Origin: Desulfurococcaceae archaeon AG1 | GTDB lineage: Archaea; Thermoproteota; Thermoprotei_A; Sulfolobales; AG1 | DNA: 64,000 nt | Direction: 5' to 3' | Assembly (NCBI GenBank): GCA_003116855.1 | Contig: BEWT01000004.1 | Coordinates: 1-64,000 of the forward strand | Part shown: piece after piece, positions 1 to 9,979 of the stretch | Numbering within the stretch: the stretch's first letter is position 1 | How the letters are laid out: every line of letters starts with the position of its first letter | Translations under genes and position numbers: made by a program | The notes under the pieces: generated by a model | The model's database searches: none | What the model was told of the DNA's origin: nothing | Seen by the model: only the letters and a program-made list of their open reading frames with translations

Positions 1-428
1 CCCCCCAGCATGAATGTCCTCGCAACCCCCACGGCCCCCATAGCGTCTATCTTATCAGCATCGCTAAGTATCTTCCCCTCTATGGTTTCCGGCTCACGCC
101 CATAGCTATAGCTATGGCTTGTTATAGCACTAACCACCCTCGAGATCTTATCCTCCCCATAACCCAGGATCCTGAGGATCTTCTCTGCAAACTCTGCAGA
201 CAACTCTGAGTGATGCCCGCCATCCCCCACAAACCTACCCACATCGTGGAGAAGAGCTGCAAGATCGAGGATCTCGAGATCCACATCACCCCCATATCTA
301 GAGGCTATATATCTGCAGAGCCTCCTCACCCTCTCTATATGCTCCCAACCATGCACAGGATCCCTTGATGACAGGCTTTTAACAAGATCCTCTAGCAAGG
401 ATAATCTCCGATCCATAGCACGGCCCAT
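1..428 (-). CDS. HD-domain phosphohydrolase (partial, 3' end outside window)
   Basis: Reading the minus strand from ATG at 428 (or an in-frame ATG at 416) gives an open frame that runs off the left edge, about 142 residues. It carries an HD-domain signature: HGWEHIERVRR, then AALLHDVGRF with the metal-binding His-Asp pair, then HHSELSAEFAEKIL and, near the edge, KILSDADKIDAMGAVGVAR. This layout matches small single-domain HD hydrolases that dephosphorylate nucleotides or similar phosphoesters; the substrate cannot be told. It is divergent from alba. The C-terminus is missing only because the window ends. Confidence 0.85.
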   Translation of the reverse strand, partial: MGRAMDRRLSLLEDLVKSLSSRDPVHGWEHIERVRRLCRYIASRYGGDVDLEILDLAALLHDVGRFVGDGGHHSELSAEFAEKILRILGYGEDKISRVVSAITSHSYSYGREPETIEGKILSDADKIDAMGAVGVARTFMLG

Positions 429-505
429 ATAGTATCATCAAACTCCCAGGCTATATAAGAAATACCCTCTATAGACCATAGCTATCCCTCATCACAGATA
501 TAGCA

Positions 506-522
506 CACATGGCAACCATGTG
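506..522. repeat. 7-bp palindrome CACATGG-N3-CCATGTG upstream of alba
   Basis: A perfect 7-bp inverted repeat with a 3-base spacer lies in the divergent HD/alba intergenic region, about 30 bp upstream of the alba TATA box. It could be an operator. No regulator binding there is known from the sequence. Confidence 0.4.
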
Positions 523-551
523 ATTACTAGTATGAATAGCTGAGTGATAAG

Positions 552-587
552 ATATATAAGCTCTCCTCCATAAAATGGATGCGGTGG
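552..587 (+). promoter_or_regulatory. alba promoter and Shine-Dalgarno
   Basis: The sequence ATATATAA at 552-559 is a good archaeal TATA box. Transcription would start about 25 bases downstream, near 580, giving a very short leader. GCGGTGG at 581-587 is the Shine-Dalgarno site for the ATG at 595. Confidence 0.6.
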
Positions 588-594
588 CAAAGAA

Positions 595-882
595 ATGGCA
601 CAGCAGGCAACAAACGTGGTTCTAGTAGGTAAAAAACCAGCTATAAACTATGTCCTGGCAACCCTGACCCTGTTTAACCAGGGCATGGATAAGGTTGTTA
701 TAAAAGCCAGGGGCAGGGCTATAAGCAAGGCTGTAGATACAGTAGAGATCCTGAGGAGCAGGTTCCTTAAGGACAAGCTAACAGTCGCCGGGATATCGAT
801 CGGGAGCCAAGAGGTAACCAGAGAAGGCGGGAGAACCTCAAGGGTATCCACAATAGAGATAACAGTAGCTAGGAAAGACTAA
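595..882 (+). CDS. albA: DNA/RNA-binding protein Alba
   Basis: This 95-residue protein is a full-length Alba (Sac10b family), the abundant dimeric chromatin protein of crenarchaea that coats DNA and also binds RNA. The N-terminus has the family block [13 protein letters not shown], where the paired lysines (13-14) match the acetylatable Lys16/Lys17 of Sulfolobus Alba. The second half has the [23 protein letters not shown] strands that form the DNA-embracing hairpin. It has its own TATA box and Shine-Dalgarno site and is followed by T-tracts, so it is probably a strongly expressed monocistron. Confidence 0.97.
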   Translation: MAQQATNVVLVGKKPAINYVLATLTLFNQGMDKVVIKARGRAISKAVDTVEILRSRFLKDKLTVAGISIGSQEVTREGGRTSRVSTIEITVARKD

Positions 883-898
883 TTTTTTAGGCTTTTTT
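883..898 (+). terminator. Oligo-T terminator after alba
   Basis: Two runs of six T (883-888 and 893-898) follow directly after the alba stop codon. Oligo-T tracts are the usual intrinsic termination signal in archaea. Confidence 0.6.
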
Positions 899-964
899 AA
901 TCCACTCTATAGCATTTCTATAATAGCCTTAAAACCCTCTATACAATTTCGTGAGGGGTCTGCC

Positions 965-2317
965 TTGAGGAGAAGGATCCTTGTCGCGGTGGTATCGATT
1001 ATAGTAATAGCCGGGATCTTGCTAGCCCTACTAGCCCCACAGATCCTGACCCAGCAGGGTAGAGAGGTCAGGCTTGTTGTCGTGACAAGACTAGCCCCTG
1101 AAGAAGGTAACGCTTTGAGGGAGAGGTTTCTTAAAAGCGATATAGCAGCCAAATACGGGATCAAAGATATAGAGTTCAGGAAGGAGGATGTTGGTAAATG
1201 GAGATCCTTTGTAGAGAGCGGAGCTGTCGATGTATTCCTAATAGGTGGCTATGCTGTCTATAACTCCCTCTGTAGAGATGGTTATCTTGAACCAATAACG
1301 AGTAGAGAGGTCATATCGAGGGCTAGTAGCATAGGGGCAGAGATCTATAGAGATGATAAGGGGAACGTCTGCTTCATCTCGGTCTCGAGAACGATATTCA
1401 GCTTCACAGTCAATAATGATTATCTCTCTAGATACTCATTACCAAAGCCATCATCCTGGGAGGATCTCGCAAGCCCCGCCTTCTCAGCCTCATTACTAAA
1501 GGGAGACCCAGCAATATCCTTCCCAATGCCCTCGAAAAGCACAACAGCCGCAAGAACCCTACAGCTAATACTACAGAAATACGGATGGGATAGAGGGTGG
1601 CAGATACTAACAATAATAGGTGCTAACTCAAAGATCGTTGAGAGCTCTGAGAAGGCTAGAGACGATGTAGCCACAGGGATCTCTGGCGCAGCCCCGACAG
1701 TACTCATATACGGGCTAAGGGCTGTTAACGCAAGCGGGGGCAAAGCAGAGTTCGTTATAGCCACACAGGGATTGCTACCAGATATAAGCCCTGTGGCAAT
1801 TGCCAAGAATACAAAGAATAAAGAGGCTGCAGAGGCATTTATACTCTGGTTATTAAGCGATGAGGGGCAGAAAGCACTTGCCGAGCTATTCTACTACCTA
1901 CCATACCAGCTACCCAAAGGCACACCCCTAGAAGAGATATATAGAAAAGCCACTGGCAACATATACCCATACGATCCCGAGGACTCATCGAAATGGGAGC
2001 TCTCAGCAGTATATTACTTCGAAGCAGCGATAGCGGATTCAGATACAAATACACTGTTAAAGAAAATATGGAGCAAAGCGGTCTCCCTCTACCTGAACGG
2101 CTCTATATCAAGCAGAGATCTCGAAGCCCTAGTAGCAAAGCTCGGATCACCCCTCGAGATCGACTATAAGGGGGCAAAGAGCGTGTTCACAAAAGAATTT
2201 GCCTCTAATATCAATAACATGCTTAGAAGTCCTCAGGAAGCCGATCTCTTCAAGAGCGCTGTGAAGAAGGCAGCGATTGAGAGATATAGCTCTATACTCA
2301 AAAGCCTGGGTGGATAG
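965..2317 (+). CDS. ABC transporter substrate-binding protein, iron(III)/AfuA type
   Basis: This 450-residue extracytoplasmic solute-binding protein uses a TTG start with GTGAGGGG upstream. A membrane-spanning signal or anchor covers roughly residues 4-26. The body has the type 2 periplasmic-binding fold of the FbpA/AfuA class: RLVVVTRL near the N-terminus, KPSSWEDLASP, the PMPSKSTTAARTLQLIL stretch, and SPVAIAKNTKNKEAAEAFILWLLSDEGQ, which resembles the hinge and C-lobe of ferric-iron binders. It precedes a fused two-domain permease, so the two form an importer. The substrate (iron, another oxyanion or a small organic) is not proven. No partner ATPase is nearby. Confidence 0.8.
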   Translation: MRRRILVAVVSIIVIAGILLALLAPQILTQQGREVRLVVVTRLAPEEGNALRERFLKSDIAAKYGIKDIEFRKEDVGKWRSFVESGAVDVFLIGGYAVYNSLCRDGYLEPITSREVISRASSIGAEIYRDDKGNVCFISVSRTIFSFTVNNDYLSRYSLPKPSSWEDLASPAFSASLLKGDPAISFPMPSKSTTAARTLQLILQKYGWDRGWQILTIIGANSKIVESSEKARDDVATGISGAAPTVLIYGLRAVNASGGKAEFVIATQGLLPDISPVAIAKNTKNKEAAEAFILWLLSDEGQKALAELFYYLPYQLPKGTPLEEIYRKATGNIYPYDPEDSSKWELSAVYYFEAAIADSDTNTLLKKIWSKAVSLYLNGSISSRDLEALVAKLGSPLEIDYKGAKSVFTKEFASNINNMLRSPQEADLFKSAVKKAAIERYSSILKSLGG

Positions 2318-2434
2318 AGCTCTAGAGTTATGATAGCAAGAAACAGATCATCACTCACAGAGCGCGTGAGAAGCACACCGTATCTCAAAGCCCTGGCCAG
2401 CTATTTATGTCACCTCTAGGATCTGTTAGGAGAT

Positions 2435-4225
2435 GTGGGGATAGTGGTTAGAAAGGCTTGGAGGTCGGTGCTACGAGTCGGTGAGAGAGAATTCATATCC
2501 CTGGTTCTCTTACTGGTAATGATCTTCATGCTTGTTCTCCCCATAGTGTATTTACTCATATCAAGCATAGATCTTCAGCAAATGTTAGAGATCCTTACCA
2601 GTGTTAAGATACCGCCCGATGGGGAGCTATATACCGTTTATAATTATCCTGGCTACGTGCTCATATACATAACAGGAGCCGACTACGGACCGGTAGTGAA
2701 CTCCCTCCTACTATCAACACTGGTATCGCTTGTCGTGATACTCCTATCCATGATCACTGTTATAGCTTCTCTAAGCATGTCTAGGGCTAGGTGGTTCTTC
2801 GGCTATCTCTTACCCCTCTTGGCATCGATACCCATGCCGTTTCTATCAGCATATGCCGTGATCCATCTTTTCCACAGGGATCTGGGGATAGTGAACATAG
2901 TTCTAGGCTCTCTCGGCATGGGTTTCAGGATAGCTGTAGATGGTCTCGCCGGCATAGCCCTCTACCAGATCATTCACTTCCTCCCCCTAGCTCACCTCTT
3001 CCTCCTCTCCTATGCTGAGAGCATAGATAGGGGGCTTATAGAGGCTTCGTGGAACCTTGGTGCGGGGGCTAGGGCTACTATAACGAGGATCCTTATACCG
3101 ATCATGAGACCAGCTATAATAGCCGTCTGGTCCCTGATCTTCATACTATCTATAGAGGATCTCGTAGGCCCCCTGACCTTTAGCAGGCATAATGCTGCGA
3201 GGAACCTCTTATCCTACCAAGCATATATAGGTTTTATCTCTGAGTACGGCTACCAGGTTAGCCCCAGGATAGCCTCGTTCGTGTTCATAATGCTTATAAT
3301 AACTATAGCTATGCTCATACCGCTCTATAGGTATCTATCCATATCAAGGCTTGGCGTGGTCTCGTTCAAGAGAATCTATATAGAGGTAACGGGGATTAAG
3401 GGATCGTTGCTAAGGGTCTTCGCATCAATACTGCTCATAATCTCCCTAGCACCCAACATAATGGTTCTCCTCTACTCCGTCACTAAGGGCTGGTTCCTTA
3501 GCACATCACCATCCCTCGCCTGGCTTGATAACTATATAGATGTATTGATATCCCCATACTACCAAAGAGCCGTGATCAATACTGTGGTCTATACGCTCGT
3601 AGCATCCATGCTAATAATGATCCTTGGGTATTTCTCAGCCTACGCCTCGATGAGATTCGGAGGAGGTATAGCTACCGCCATAGAGGCTTTATCCATAGCC
3701 CCCCTCGTGATCCCTGGCGTGGCTATTGGTATAGCCTACTACCAGCTCTTCCACAGCGTTGCTAGGGGTATGCCTATAGATCCTGTATATGCTCCCTGGA
3801 TCTATCTCGTGATGAGCTATACTATTAGGAGGCTCCCATATATGGTAAGACCCCTCGAGGCATCCCTACAAAGCATCCCAAGATCTTATGAGGAGGCCTC
3901 ATTCAACCTAGGATCGGGTGTTGTGAGAACCATGTGGGGTATAGGGTTCCCAATGATCTTTAGATCCGTTAGCGTGGGCCTCGTAATAACATCAATCCAT
4001 GTTATGACCGAGGTGAGCACAAGCCTAATCCTAATAGGAAGCCCAGCAGTGTCCGGCACACACCCATCCCCAATAACACCTGTGATCGCTAACCTCCTAG
4101 TGTATGATCCGCTACTCATCCACAGAGCCTCATCAATGCTGATACTAACCCTCTCGATCGTGATCATTCTATCCCTAATCATTAGCAGCATAGCCTCTAG
4201 AATCCTAAAGCTACCTAGGGACTAG
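2435..4225 (+). CDS. ABC transporter permease, fused two-domain (FbpB-like)
   Basis: This 596-residue membrane protein has two binding-protein-dependent permease domains in one chain, about 12 membrane segments. Each half has an EAA-type loop that docks the ATPase: ESIDRGLIEASWNLGAGARATITRILIP in the first (here split by the helices at roughly residues 190-220) and SIPRSYEEASFNLGSGVVRT in the second. Such fusion is typical of ferric-iron and thiamine permeases. GTG start with GGAGAT upstream. It follows the binding-protein gene after a 117-base gap. The ATPase must come from elsewhere in the genome or be shared. Confidence 0.85.
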   Translation: MGIVVRKAWRSVLRVGEREFISLVLLLVMIFMLVLPIVYLLISSIDLQQMLEILTSVKIPPDGELYTVYNYPGYVLIYITGADYGPVVNSLLLSTLVSLVVILLSMITVIASLSMSRARWFFGYLLPLLASIPMPFLSAYAVIHLFHRDLGIVNIVLGSLGMGFRIAVDGLAGIALYQIIHFLPLAHLFLLSYAESIDRGLIEASWNLGAGARATITRILIPIMRPAIIAVWSLIFILSIEDLVGPLTFSRHNAARNLLSYQAYIGFISEYGYQVSPRIASFVFIMLIITIAMLIPLYRYLSISRLGVVSFKRIYIEVTGIKGSLLRVFASILLIISLAPNIMVLLYSVTKGWFLSTSPSLAWLDNYIDVLISPYYQRAVINTVVYTLVASMLIMILGYFSAYASMRFGGGIATAIEALSIAPLVIPGVAIGIAYYQLFHSVARGMPIDPVYAPWIYLVMSYTIRRLPYMVRPLEASLQSIPRSYEEASFNLGSGVVRTMWGIGFPMIFRSVSVGLVITSIHVMTEVSTSLILIGSPAVSGTHPSPITPVIANLLVYDPLLIHRASSMLILTLSIVIILSLIISSIASRILKLPRD

Positions 4226-4282
4226 CCAAGCCATTCCTAACCGGTCTAAGACCTCGAGACCGATGTTTATGAACGTTAATCC

Positions 4283-4316
4283 TATATAGTTTGATATCAA
4301 TATATCACGTGGAGGT
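4283..4316 (+). promoter_or_regulatory. EF-2 promoter and Shine-Dalgarno
   Basis: TATATAG at 4283-4289 is a TATA box. GGAGGT at 4311-4316 is a strong Shine-Dalgarno site placed five bases before the TTG start at 4322, which decides this non-ATG start. Just upstream, CGGTCT and AGACCG near 4240-4262 form a small hairpin that may end transcription of the permease operon. Confidence 0.55.
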
Positions 4317-4321
4317 AAAGG

Positions 4322-6538
4322 TTGCCGAGATACAAGACGGTTGAGCAGATCCTCAAGATCCTTGGTAACCCAGAGCAGGTTAGAAACATAGGTATTATAG
4401 CCCATGTTGACCATGGCAAAACAACCCTCACCGACACGCTACTAGCAGCTGCCGGGATCATCTCAGAAAAGCTCGCTGGAGAAGTCCTAGCCATGGACTA
4501 CCTCACCGTGGAGCAGCAGAGAGGCATTACCGTTAAGGCTGCTAACATTAGCCTTTACTTCGAGTTCGAGGGAAAACCCTACGTGATCAACCTCATAGAT
4601 ACTCCTGGACACGTTGACTTCAGCGGCAAGGTCTCCAGAAGCCTGAGGGTTCTTGATGGAGCTATAGTGGTTGTCGATGCTGTCGAGGGTGTTATGACCC
4701 AAACCGAAACAGTGCTTAGGCAGGCTCTTGAGGAGAGGGTTAGGCCTCTCCTCTTTATAAACAAGATCGATAGGCTTATAAGAGAGCTGAGAATGAGCCC
4801 CCAGGAGATCCAGGGTAGGTTTGTCCAGATAATCAAGGAGATTAACAACTTGATAGAGACCTACGCAGAGCCTGAGTTCAAGCAGGCGTGGAAGATAGAT
4901 CCTGTTAAGGGCCATGTAGCATTCGGAGCTGCGAGGGATAAGATAGGGCTCACAATACCATATAGCCAGAGGAAGGGCGTCAAGATCCCAGATCTGATTG
5001 CAGCCTATGAGAGCGGTAAGAGAGAGGTTATAGAGGCTATGCAGAAGAAGATACCAATACACGAGGCCATATTGGAAATGGTTATAAAGCATATACCCAA
5101 CCCGAAAGAGGCTCAGAAGTACAGAATACCGAAGATCTGGAAAGGACCCCTCGATTCAGAGATCGGTAGAGCAATGCTTGAAGCAGACCCCAACGGCCCC
5201 GTAGTATTCCTGATAAACGATATGAGGCACGACCCCCATGCTGGCTTTGTAGCCACCGGCAGAATACTCTCAGGAGTACTTGAGGAGGGTAACGAGCTCT
5301 ACCTAGTCAACTCAAAGACTACCCAGAGAGCACTCCAGGTAGGGCTATATATGGGGCCATTCAGAGAGCAGGCTGGGAGAATACCTGTTGGCAATATAGC
5401 CGCGGTGCTTGGGCTTGATAGGGCTAGGTCTGGAGAGACCATTGTAGATCCTAGGTTCAAGGACACCATGGTTCCCTTCGAGAAGATCTCCTATATATCG
5501 GAGCCCGTTGTAACCATAGCCCTCGAGCCCAAGAACCCCGCCGAGCTTACAAAGATGATCGACGCCCTTAGGAAGCTCACCATAGAGGATCCAAACCTGA
5601 TCCTCAGGATCAACGAGGAGACGGGAGAGTATCTATTATCAGGGATGGGTTATGTCCACCTAGAGGTCGCCCTAACACTCCTCAAAGAGAACTACGGATT
5701 AGAGGTGGTAACCTCACAACCCCTTATAGTGTATAGGGAGAGCATTAGGTCTAAGAGCCAGATCCTCGAGGGCAAGTCTCCCAACAAGCATAACAAGCTC
5801 TACATAAGCGTCGAACCCCTTAACAACGAGACAATAGCCCTCATAGCGTCTGGAGAGATCACAGAGGATCAAGACCCGAGGGAGAGGGCAAAGATCCTGA
5901 GGGACAAGGCTTCATGGGACTACGACGAGGCTAGAAGGATATGGGCTATAGATGAGAACATAAACGTCTTTGTAGACATGACAAGCGGTGTTCAGCATCT
6001 GAGAGAGGTTAGGGATACAATCATCCAGGGCTTTAGACTAGCCATGAGAGAAGGACCCTTGGCTAGAGAGCCTGTGAGGGGTGTCAAGGTTATCCTACAC
6101 GACGCAGTGATCCACGAGGATCCAGCCCATAGAGGACCTGCACAGCTATACCCAGCAACAAGGAACCCGATATATGCTGGGATGCTTCTCTCAAAACCAA
6201 CCCTCCTAGAGCCCCTCCAGAAAGTCGATATAAAGATCCCGTCGGACTATATAGGAGAAGTCACAGGGGTTATTAGCAAGAAGAGGGGGAAGATAATAGA
6301 CGTTGTGGAGCTCTATGGCAACTGGGTGAGGGTTATATCAGAGATCCCGATAGCCGAGAGCATGGATCTAGCAGCACTGCTCAGAAGCGTCACCTCTGGA
6401 AGAGCCATATGGGGTACAGAGTTTAGCAAGTGGACCCCTGTTCCCGACAACCTACTCCCAGAGCTTGTGAGAAGGATTAGAGAAAGAAAGGGTCTTAAAC
6501 CAGAGCCTCCGAAGCCCGACGAGTTCCTCGGACCATAG
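4322..6538 (+). CDS. fusA: Translation elongation factor EF-2
   Basis: This is a full-length archaeal EF-2 (738 residues), the GTPase that translocates tRNA and mRNA on the ribosome. Visible GTPase motifs are AHVDHGKTT (G1), DTPGHVDF (G3) and NKID (G4), with the switch segment [10 protein letters not shown]. Domain IV contains [11 protein letters not shown], and His603 is the residue converted to diphthamide; the diphthine synthase gene lies at 31963-32787. The C-terminus ends in the usual archaeal [12 protein letters not shown]-type tail. TTG start, supported by the GGAGGT site and by homology of the MPRYKTVEQ beginning. It sits alone between two ABC transport operons. Confidence 0.98.
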   Translation: MPRYKTVEQILKILGNPEQVRNIGIIAHVDHGKTTLTDTLLAAAGIISEKLAGEVLAMDYLTVEQQRGITVKAANISLYFEFEGKPYVINLIDTPGHVDFSGKVSRSLRVLDGAIVVVDAVEGVMTQTETVLRQALEERVRPLLFINKIDRLIRELRMSPQEIQGRFVQIIKEINNLIETYAEPEFKQAWKIDPVKGHVAFGAARDKIGLTIPYSQRKGVKIPDLIAAYESGKREVIEAMQKKIPIHEAILEMVIKHIPNPKEAQKYRIPKIWKGPLDSEIGRAMLEADPNGPVVFLINDMRHDPHAGFVATGRILSGVLEEGNELYLVNSKTTQRALQVGLYMGPFREQAGRIPVGNIAAVLGLDRARSGETIVDPRFKDTMVPFEKISYISEPVVTIALEPKNPAELTKMIDALRKLTIEDPNLILRINEETGEYLLSGMGYVHLEVALTLLKENYGLEVVTSQPLIVYRESIRSKSQILEGKSPNKHNKLYISVEPLNNETIALIASGEITEDQDPRERAKILRDKASWDYDEARRIWAIDENINVFVDMTSGVQHLREVRDTIIQGFRLAMREGPLAREPVRGVKVILHDAVIHEDPAHRGPAQLYPATRNPIYAGMLLSKPTLLEPLQKVDIKIPSDYIGEVTGVISKKRGKIIDVVELYGNWVRVISEIPIAESMDLAALLRSVTSGRAIWGTEFSKWTPVPDNLLPELVRRIRERKGLKPEPPKPDEFLGP

Positions 6539-6634
6539 CTAAGCAGTATAGCTTTAAACATACACCGCGATCCTACGGGTTTTTGGATATTTCCTCTGTA
6601 GACATAATAATATAGTCATAAGTGAGGCTCAACC

Positions 6635-7546
6635 ATGCCGTGCGTGGTATCAAGAGACCTCGTCAAGATCTTCAGAGGCGGTGTCGAAGCCCTCAAAGGA
6701 GTCTCTATAGAGATACCCTGTGGAGGGATAACAGCCCTCGTTGGTAGGAATGGCGCTGGCAAAACAACATTTATAAGAATAGCCTCAGGGCTTCTAAAAC
6801 CCACGAGAGGCTATATAGAGACCCTGGGGATAGATGTTACAAGAGACGCTGAGCGTGTTAGAAGCAGAATAGCCGTGATGCCCCAGGGAAGCCTCCCACC
6901 GGGCTTCTCAACACCTCTACAGTTTGTCTCAACATACCTAGCATACAGAGGAGCCCCGTGGAGCGAAGCTAGAAGAAGAGCCAAGGAGATCCTCGCCGAG
7001 CTCGGGTTAGGAGAGGTTATGAATACCAGGTGCCACGAGCTCTCGCTAGGAAACCAGCAGAGGGTTGTCGCAGCAGCTGCCATAGCATCAGAAGCAGATC
7101 TGATTTTCCTCGACGAGCCCACCTCAGGGCTTGACCCTATATCGAGGAGGGGTTTCTGGAACTCCCTCCTAAGGATCAAGAGTTCTGGATCCACCATCGT
7201 TATGACAAGCCATAACCCCGAGGAGGTCGAGGCTATAGCCGACTATGTCGTTGCAATGAGCTCTGGGAGGGTTGTTTCCCAAGGCCCTGTTAGGAGTGTT
7301 ATAGAGAGACTAGGTTTCTCCAGGGTTGTTGAGGTTTATGGCAACGGATCTATGGGGGTTGATGGCGATATGGTTGTGAGGATAGGGGGTGTAGTTATTG
7401 CTTACTATAGAGATGAGGTTGATGCTGAGAGGAGCCTGGCAAGGGTCGTTAGAAATGGTGGTAAGGCTAGGGTAAGACCTGTTGGGGTGGCTGATGTGCT
7501 AATCATCGGGGAAGGTGGGTTTTATGGTGAGTATGAGGAGTCTTAG
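6635..7546 (+). CDS. ABC transporter ATP-binding protein (ABC-2 exporter type)
   Basis: This 303-residue ATPase has Walker A GRNGAGKTT (about residues 38-46), the Q-loop PQGS, the signature LSLGNQQR (G in place of S, as often in ABC-2 ATPases), Walker B LIFLDEPT and the switch His in TSHNPEEVE. The roughly 80-residue C-terminal extension is common in drug or lipid exporters of the CcmA/DrrA class. It overlaps the following membrane gene, so the pair would form an exporter. The cargo is unknown. ATG start with GTGAGG upstream. Confidence 0.9.
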   Translation: MPCVVSRDLVKIFRGGVEALKGVSIEIPCGGITALVGRNGAGKTTFIRIASGLLKPTRGYIETLGIDVTRDAERVRSRIAVMPQGSLPPGFSTPLQFVSTYLAYRGAPWSEARRRAKEILAELGLGEVMNTRCHELSLGNQQRVVAAAAIASEADLIFLDEPTSGLDPISRRGFWNSLLRIKSSGSTIVMTSHNPEEVEAIADYVVAMSSGRVVSQGPVRSVIERLGFSRVVEVYGNGSMGVDGDMVVRIGGVVIAYYRDEVDAERSLARVVRNGGKARVRPVGVADVLIIGEGGFYGEYEES

Positions 7547-8273
7547 ATCACTGCTCTGGCTCTCAATATTCAATGGATACATACCCATGAGGAACAACCC
7601 CTTATGGGTTGTATCGTCTTTCCTCTCACCATTCTCGTTCTTCTTCCTAATACTCATCATAGGGAGGCATGACGCCATCAACTATGCTCTAATAGGAGGG
7701 CTTGTCCTCTCCATGGCTTCCTCAACATTCGGTCTTCTCGGAGATATTGTGTGGTATAGATCTAGTCTCAAGCTCCAGGAGATGTTCCTAGCCTCACCCA
7801 CACCCTACTGGGCATATGTGCTCGGACTGGCTCTCTCAGCATATATCTGGGGATCCCCCTCTATAGCTGGATTCATACTCCTCCTCTACATATTCGGGCT
7901 CTTGAAAGACATACTAGCCTTTGTATTCATAGTCGCCCTAACAGCAGCGCTCTGGATAACGGTCTCATTCATGGTCTTTCTAATATCGACATATATCAGG
8001 ACTGAGAGGCTTGTCTGGCCCCTCGCAAGCATTCTAGGCCTGGGCTTATCGGTCTTCCCACCAGTATATTACCCTGTAACAATGCTGCCAGAATCCTTAA
8101 GAATACTGGGGATCATACCCCCTACGGCTTCCGCAAGCCTCTTGCTCCAAGCATATTCAGGCGTAATATCTATAGATCCCATATATATCTACATAGCTAT
8201 AGCTAACCTAACAGCCCAAACAATACTATGTATATCTGCATATGCCCTCAGACTCAGATCCGTAGTCTCATAA
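7524..8273 (+). CDS. ABC-2 type transporter permease
   Basis: This 249-residue hydrophobic protein has about six membrane segments with the ABC-2 membrane layout, and its coding sequence overlaps the ATPase gene by 23 bases, showing translational coupling. The ATG at 7524 is chosen because GGTG at 7514-7517 is well placed; an in-frame GTG at 7515 is possible. Residues such as IRTERLVWPLASILGLGLSVFPPVYYP match the conserved C-terminal third of ABC-2 permeases, where the last loop lies near a PP motif. It is the membrane half of the exporter with the preceding ATPase. Confidence 0.85.
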   Translation: MVSMRSLRSLLWLSIFNGYIPMRNNPLWVVSSFLSPFSFFFLILIIGRHDAINYALIGGLVLSMASSTFGLLGDIVWYRSSLKLQEMFLASPTPYWAYVLGLALSAYIWGSPSIAGFILLLYIFGLLKDILAFVFIVALTAALWITVSFMVFLISTYIRTERLVWPLASILGLGLSVFPPVYYPVTMLPESLRILGIIPPTASASLLLQAYSGVISIDPIYIYIAIANLTAQTILCISAYALRLRSVVS

Positions 8274-8285
8274 AACGCGCAGGAT

Positions 8286-8693
8286 CTATTTCACTACCAG
8301 CACCGGGATCTTTGACCTGTTCAGCACTCCCTGAGAAACGCTTCCGAGAATGATCCTTTTAAGACTTGAAAGCCCCCTGCTACCCACAACCACAAGATCT
8401 GCTTTATTCTCCTCAGCAACCTTTACAATCTCAGTACTAGGATCTCCTTGCCTCACGAAAGTCCTATGGGGTATACCCTCTCTGGAAAGGATCTCTGAAG
8501 CCTCTGCAACAACCTGGTTTGCAGTTTCGCTAACAATCCTGATCGCGTTGGGATCGCCAGGCACGGTTGAGACATCGATAACCGTTACCACCAACACCTC
8601 TGAGCCGTATTTTTTAGCCAGATCTATTGCTATTCTAAGAGCCCTCCTAGAATGATCCGAACCGTCATACCCTATAACCATCTTCGAGAACAA
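8286..8693 (-). CDS. Universal stress protein, UspA family
   Basis: This 135-residue single-domain Usp protein begins MFSKMVIGYDGSDHSRRAL, the usual N-terminal strand and Asp of the family. It ends with VVVGSRGLSSLKRIILGSVS, which contains the G-x2-G-x9-G-S ATP-binding motif, so it belongs to the nucleotide-binding class. The TTG at 8693 is preferred because GGGG lies a few bases upstream and the length then matches the family. The longer frame, starting at 8777, adds a hydrophobic stretch that is not part of the family. Convergent with the ABC-2 genes. Confidence 0.9.
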   Translation of the reverse strand: MFSKMVIGYDGSDHSRRALRIAIDLAKKYGSEVLVVTVIDVSTVPGDPNAIRIVSETANQVVAEASEILSREGIPHRTFVRQGDPSTEIVKVAEENKADLVVVGSRGLSSLKRIILGSVSQGVLNRSKIPVLVVK

Positions 8694-8901
8694 CTCATTC
8701 CCCGTGATAATCACGATAAACGTCTTAAAGCTGTTTCCGAGCAATAGTAAGAACAAAAACACTGAGAAGTATCTCAACTAGTCCGATAAGATAGCTAGGC
8801 TAGCAAGCCGGGCATAAGGTAAGAGCTATTAATCAAGAAACTGTATATCCGCACGTTATGAGTTAAAAGGAGAGCTGAGGGTATTCTTTTCGGGAAACCA
8901 C

Positions 8902-9873
8902 GTGGAGAGGCATAGAATAGTGGTTACATATAACACGCACCCCGATGCTATCAAGATCCTTGAGGGAGTCGGCGAGGTGGTTATATCAAAAAAGCTGATC
9001 ACCTCGGAAGAGGAGTTAATAGAACTGGCTAGGGATGCGGACGCCCTCATGGTTGTGAAGAGCGTTGAGCCTGTGAGTGAGAGGGTTATTGAGAACGTGC
9101 CGAGGCTGAAGATAATAGCTAGGGTAGGTGTTGGTTATGATAATGTTGATGTTAGGGCTGCAACTCGCCGCGGGATCTGGGTGACAATAGCTCCGGTGAA
9201 TTCTGTGGCTGTTGCTGAGCATACCCTTGCTTTGATCTTCTCGCTGGCGAGAAAGATCCCGCTTCTCGATAGGCATGTAAGGAGCGGGCTATGGTATAGA
9301 TCTCTGGGGACTCCTCAAAACCTAATGGGTGTCGATCTCTGGGGCAAAGTGCTCGGGATCATAGGTCTCGGGAGGATTGGAAGGGAGGTTGCTTTGAGAG
9401 CAAGATGCCTTGGCATGAAGATCCTGTACTACGATATAGTTAGGAGAAAAGATCTTGAAGAGCAGCTGGGGATCGAGTTCAAAAACCTAGAGGATCTCTT
9501 AAGAGAATCCGACTTCGTATCAATACACACACCACTCACAGAAGAGACAAGACACCTGATAGATGAGGAAGAGCTAAGACTTATGAAACCCACAGCATAT
9601 CTGATCAACACATCAAGAGGAGCCGTAGTAAATACAAAAGCTCTGGTGAGAGCCCTCAAAGAAGGCTGGATAGCAGGAGCAGCACTAGACGTATTCGAGG
9701 AAGAACCCCTACCCCCTGATAATGAGCTGACAAGGCTTGATAACGTGATCCTAACACCACACGCAGCCAGCTATACTGCAGAGACTTATAGAAAGCTCGC
9801 CGTAACAGCTGCCGAAGAGATTGTAAGAGTGCTTAGAGGAGACAAACCACTATATCCGGTTAACCAAGAATAG
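8902..9873 (+). CDS. D-isomer 2-hydroxyacid dehydrogenase (SerA/glyoxylate reductase family)
   Basis: This 323-residue NAD(P)-dependent oxidoreductase of the D-2-hydroxyacid family has the dinucleotide motif GLGRIG (155-160), catalytic Arg239 in NTSRGAVV, Glu268 in VFEEEP and His287 in TPHAAS. The family interconverts 2-oxo acids and D-2-hydroxy acids. Likely roles are 3-phosphoglycerate dehydrogenase of serine synthesis (in the short form without a C-terminal ACT domain) or glyoxylate/hydroxypyruvate reductase; sequence alone does not separate these. GTG start. The gene is monocistronic, with a TATA-like GTATAT near 8842. Confidence 0.88.
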   Translation: MERHRIVVTYNTHPDAIKILEGVGEVVISKKLITSEEELIELARDADALMVVKSVEPVSERVIENVPRLKIIARVGVGYDNVDVRAATRRGIWVTIAPVNSVAVAEHTLALIFSLARKIPLLDRHVRSGLWYRSLGTPQNLMGVDLWGKVLGIIGLGRIGREVALRARCLGMKILYYDIVRRKDLEEQLGIEFKNLEDLLRESDFVSIHTPLTEETRHLIDEEELRLMKPTAYLINTSRGAVVNTKALVRALKEGWIAGAALDVFEEEPLPPDNELTRLDNVILTPHAASYTAETYRKLAVTAAEEIVRVLRGDKPLYPVNQE

Positions 9874-9979
9874 CGCCTTGTATGATTAGGTGAATATGTA
9901 TCTGGGATCGAGGAAGCTGGCTAAGTAGCTAATACCGAGCTGGCTTCTATAAAGTCTGGAGCTCGCCATGGGCTCTATG

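Noticed and set aside
4487-5092. 201-codon antisense frame within EF-2
   Set aside because: It is the reverse-strand shadow of a highly conserved gene; its residues follow EF-2 codon bias and match nothing.
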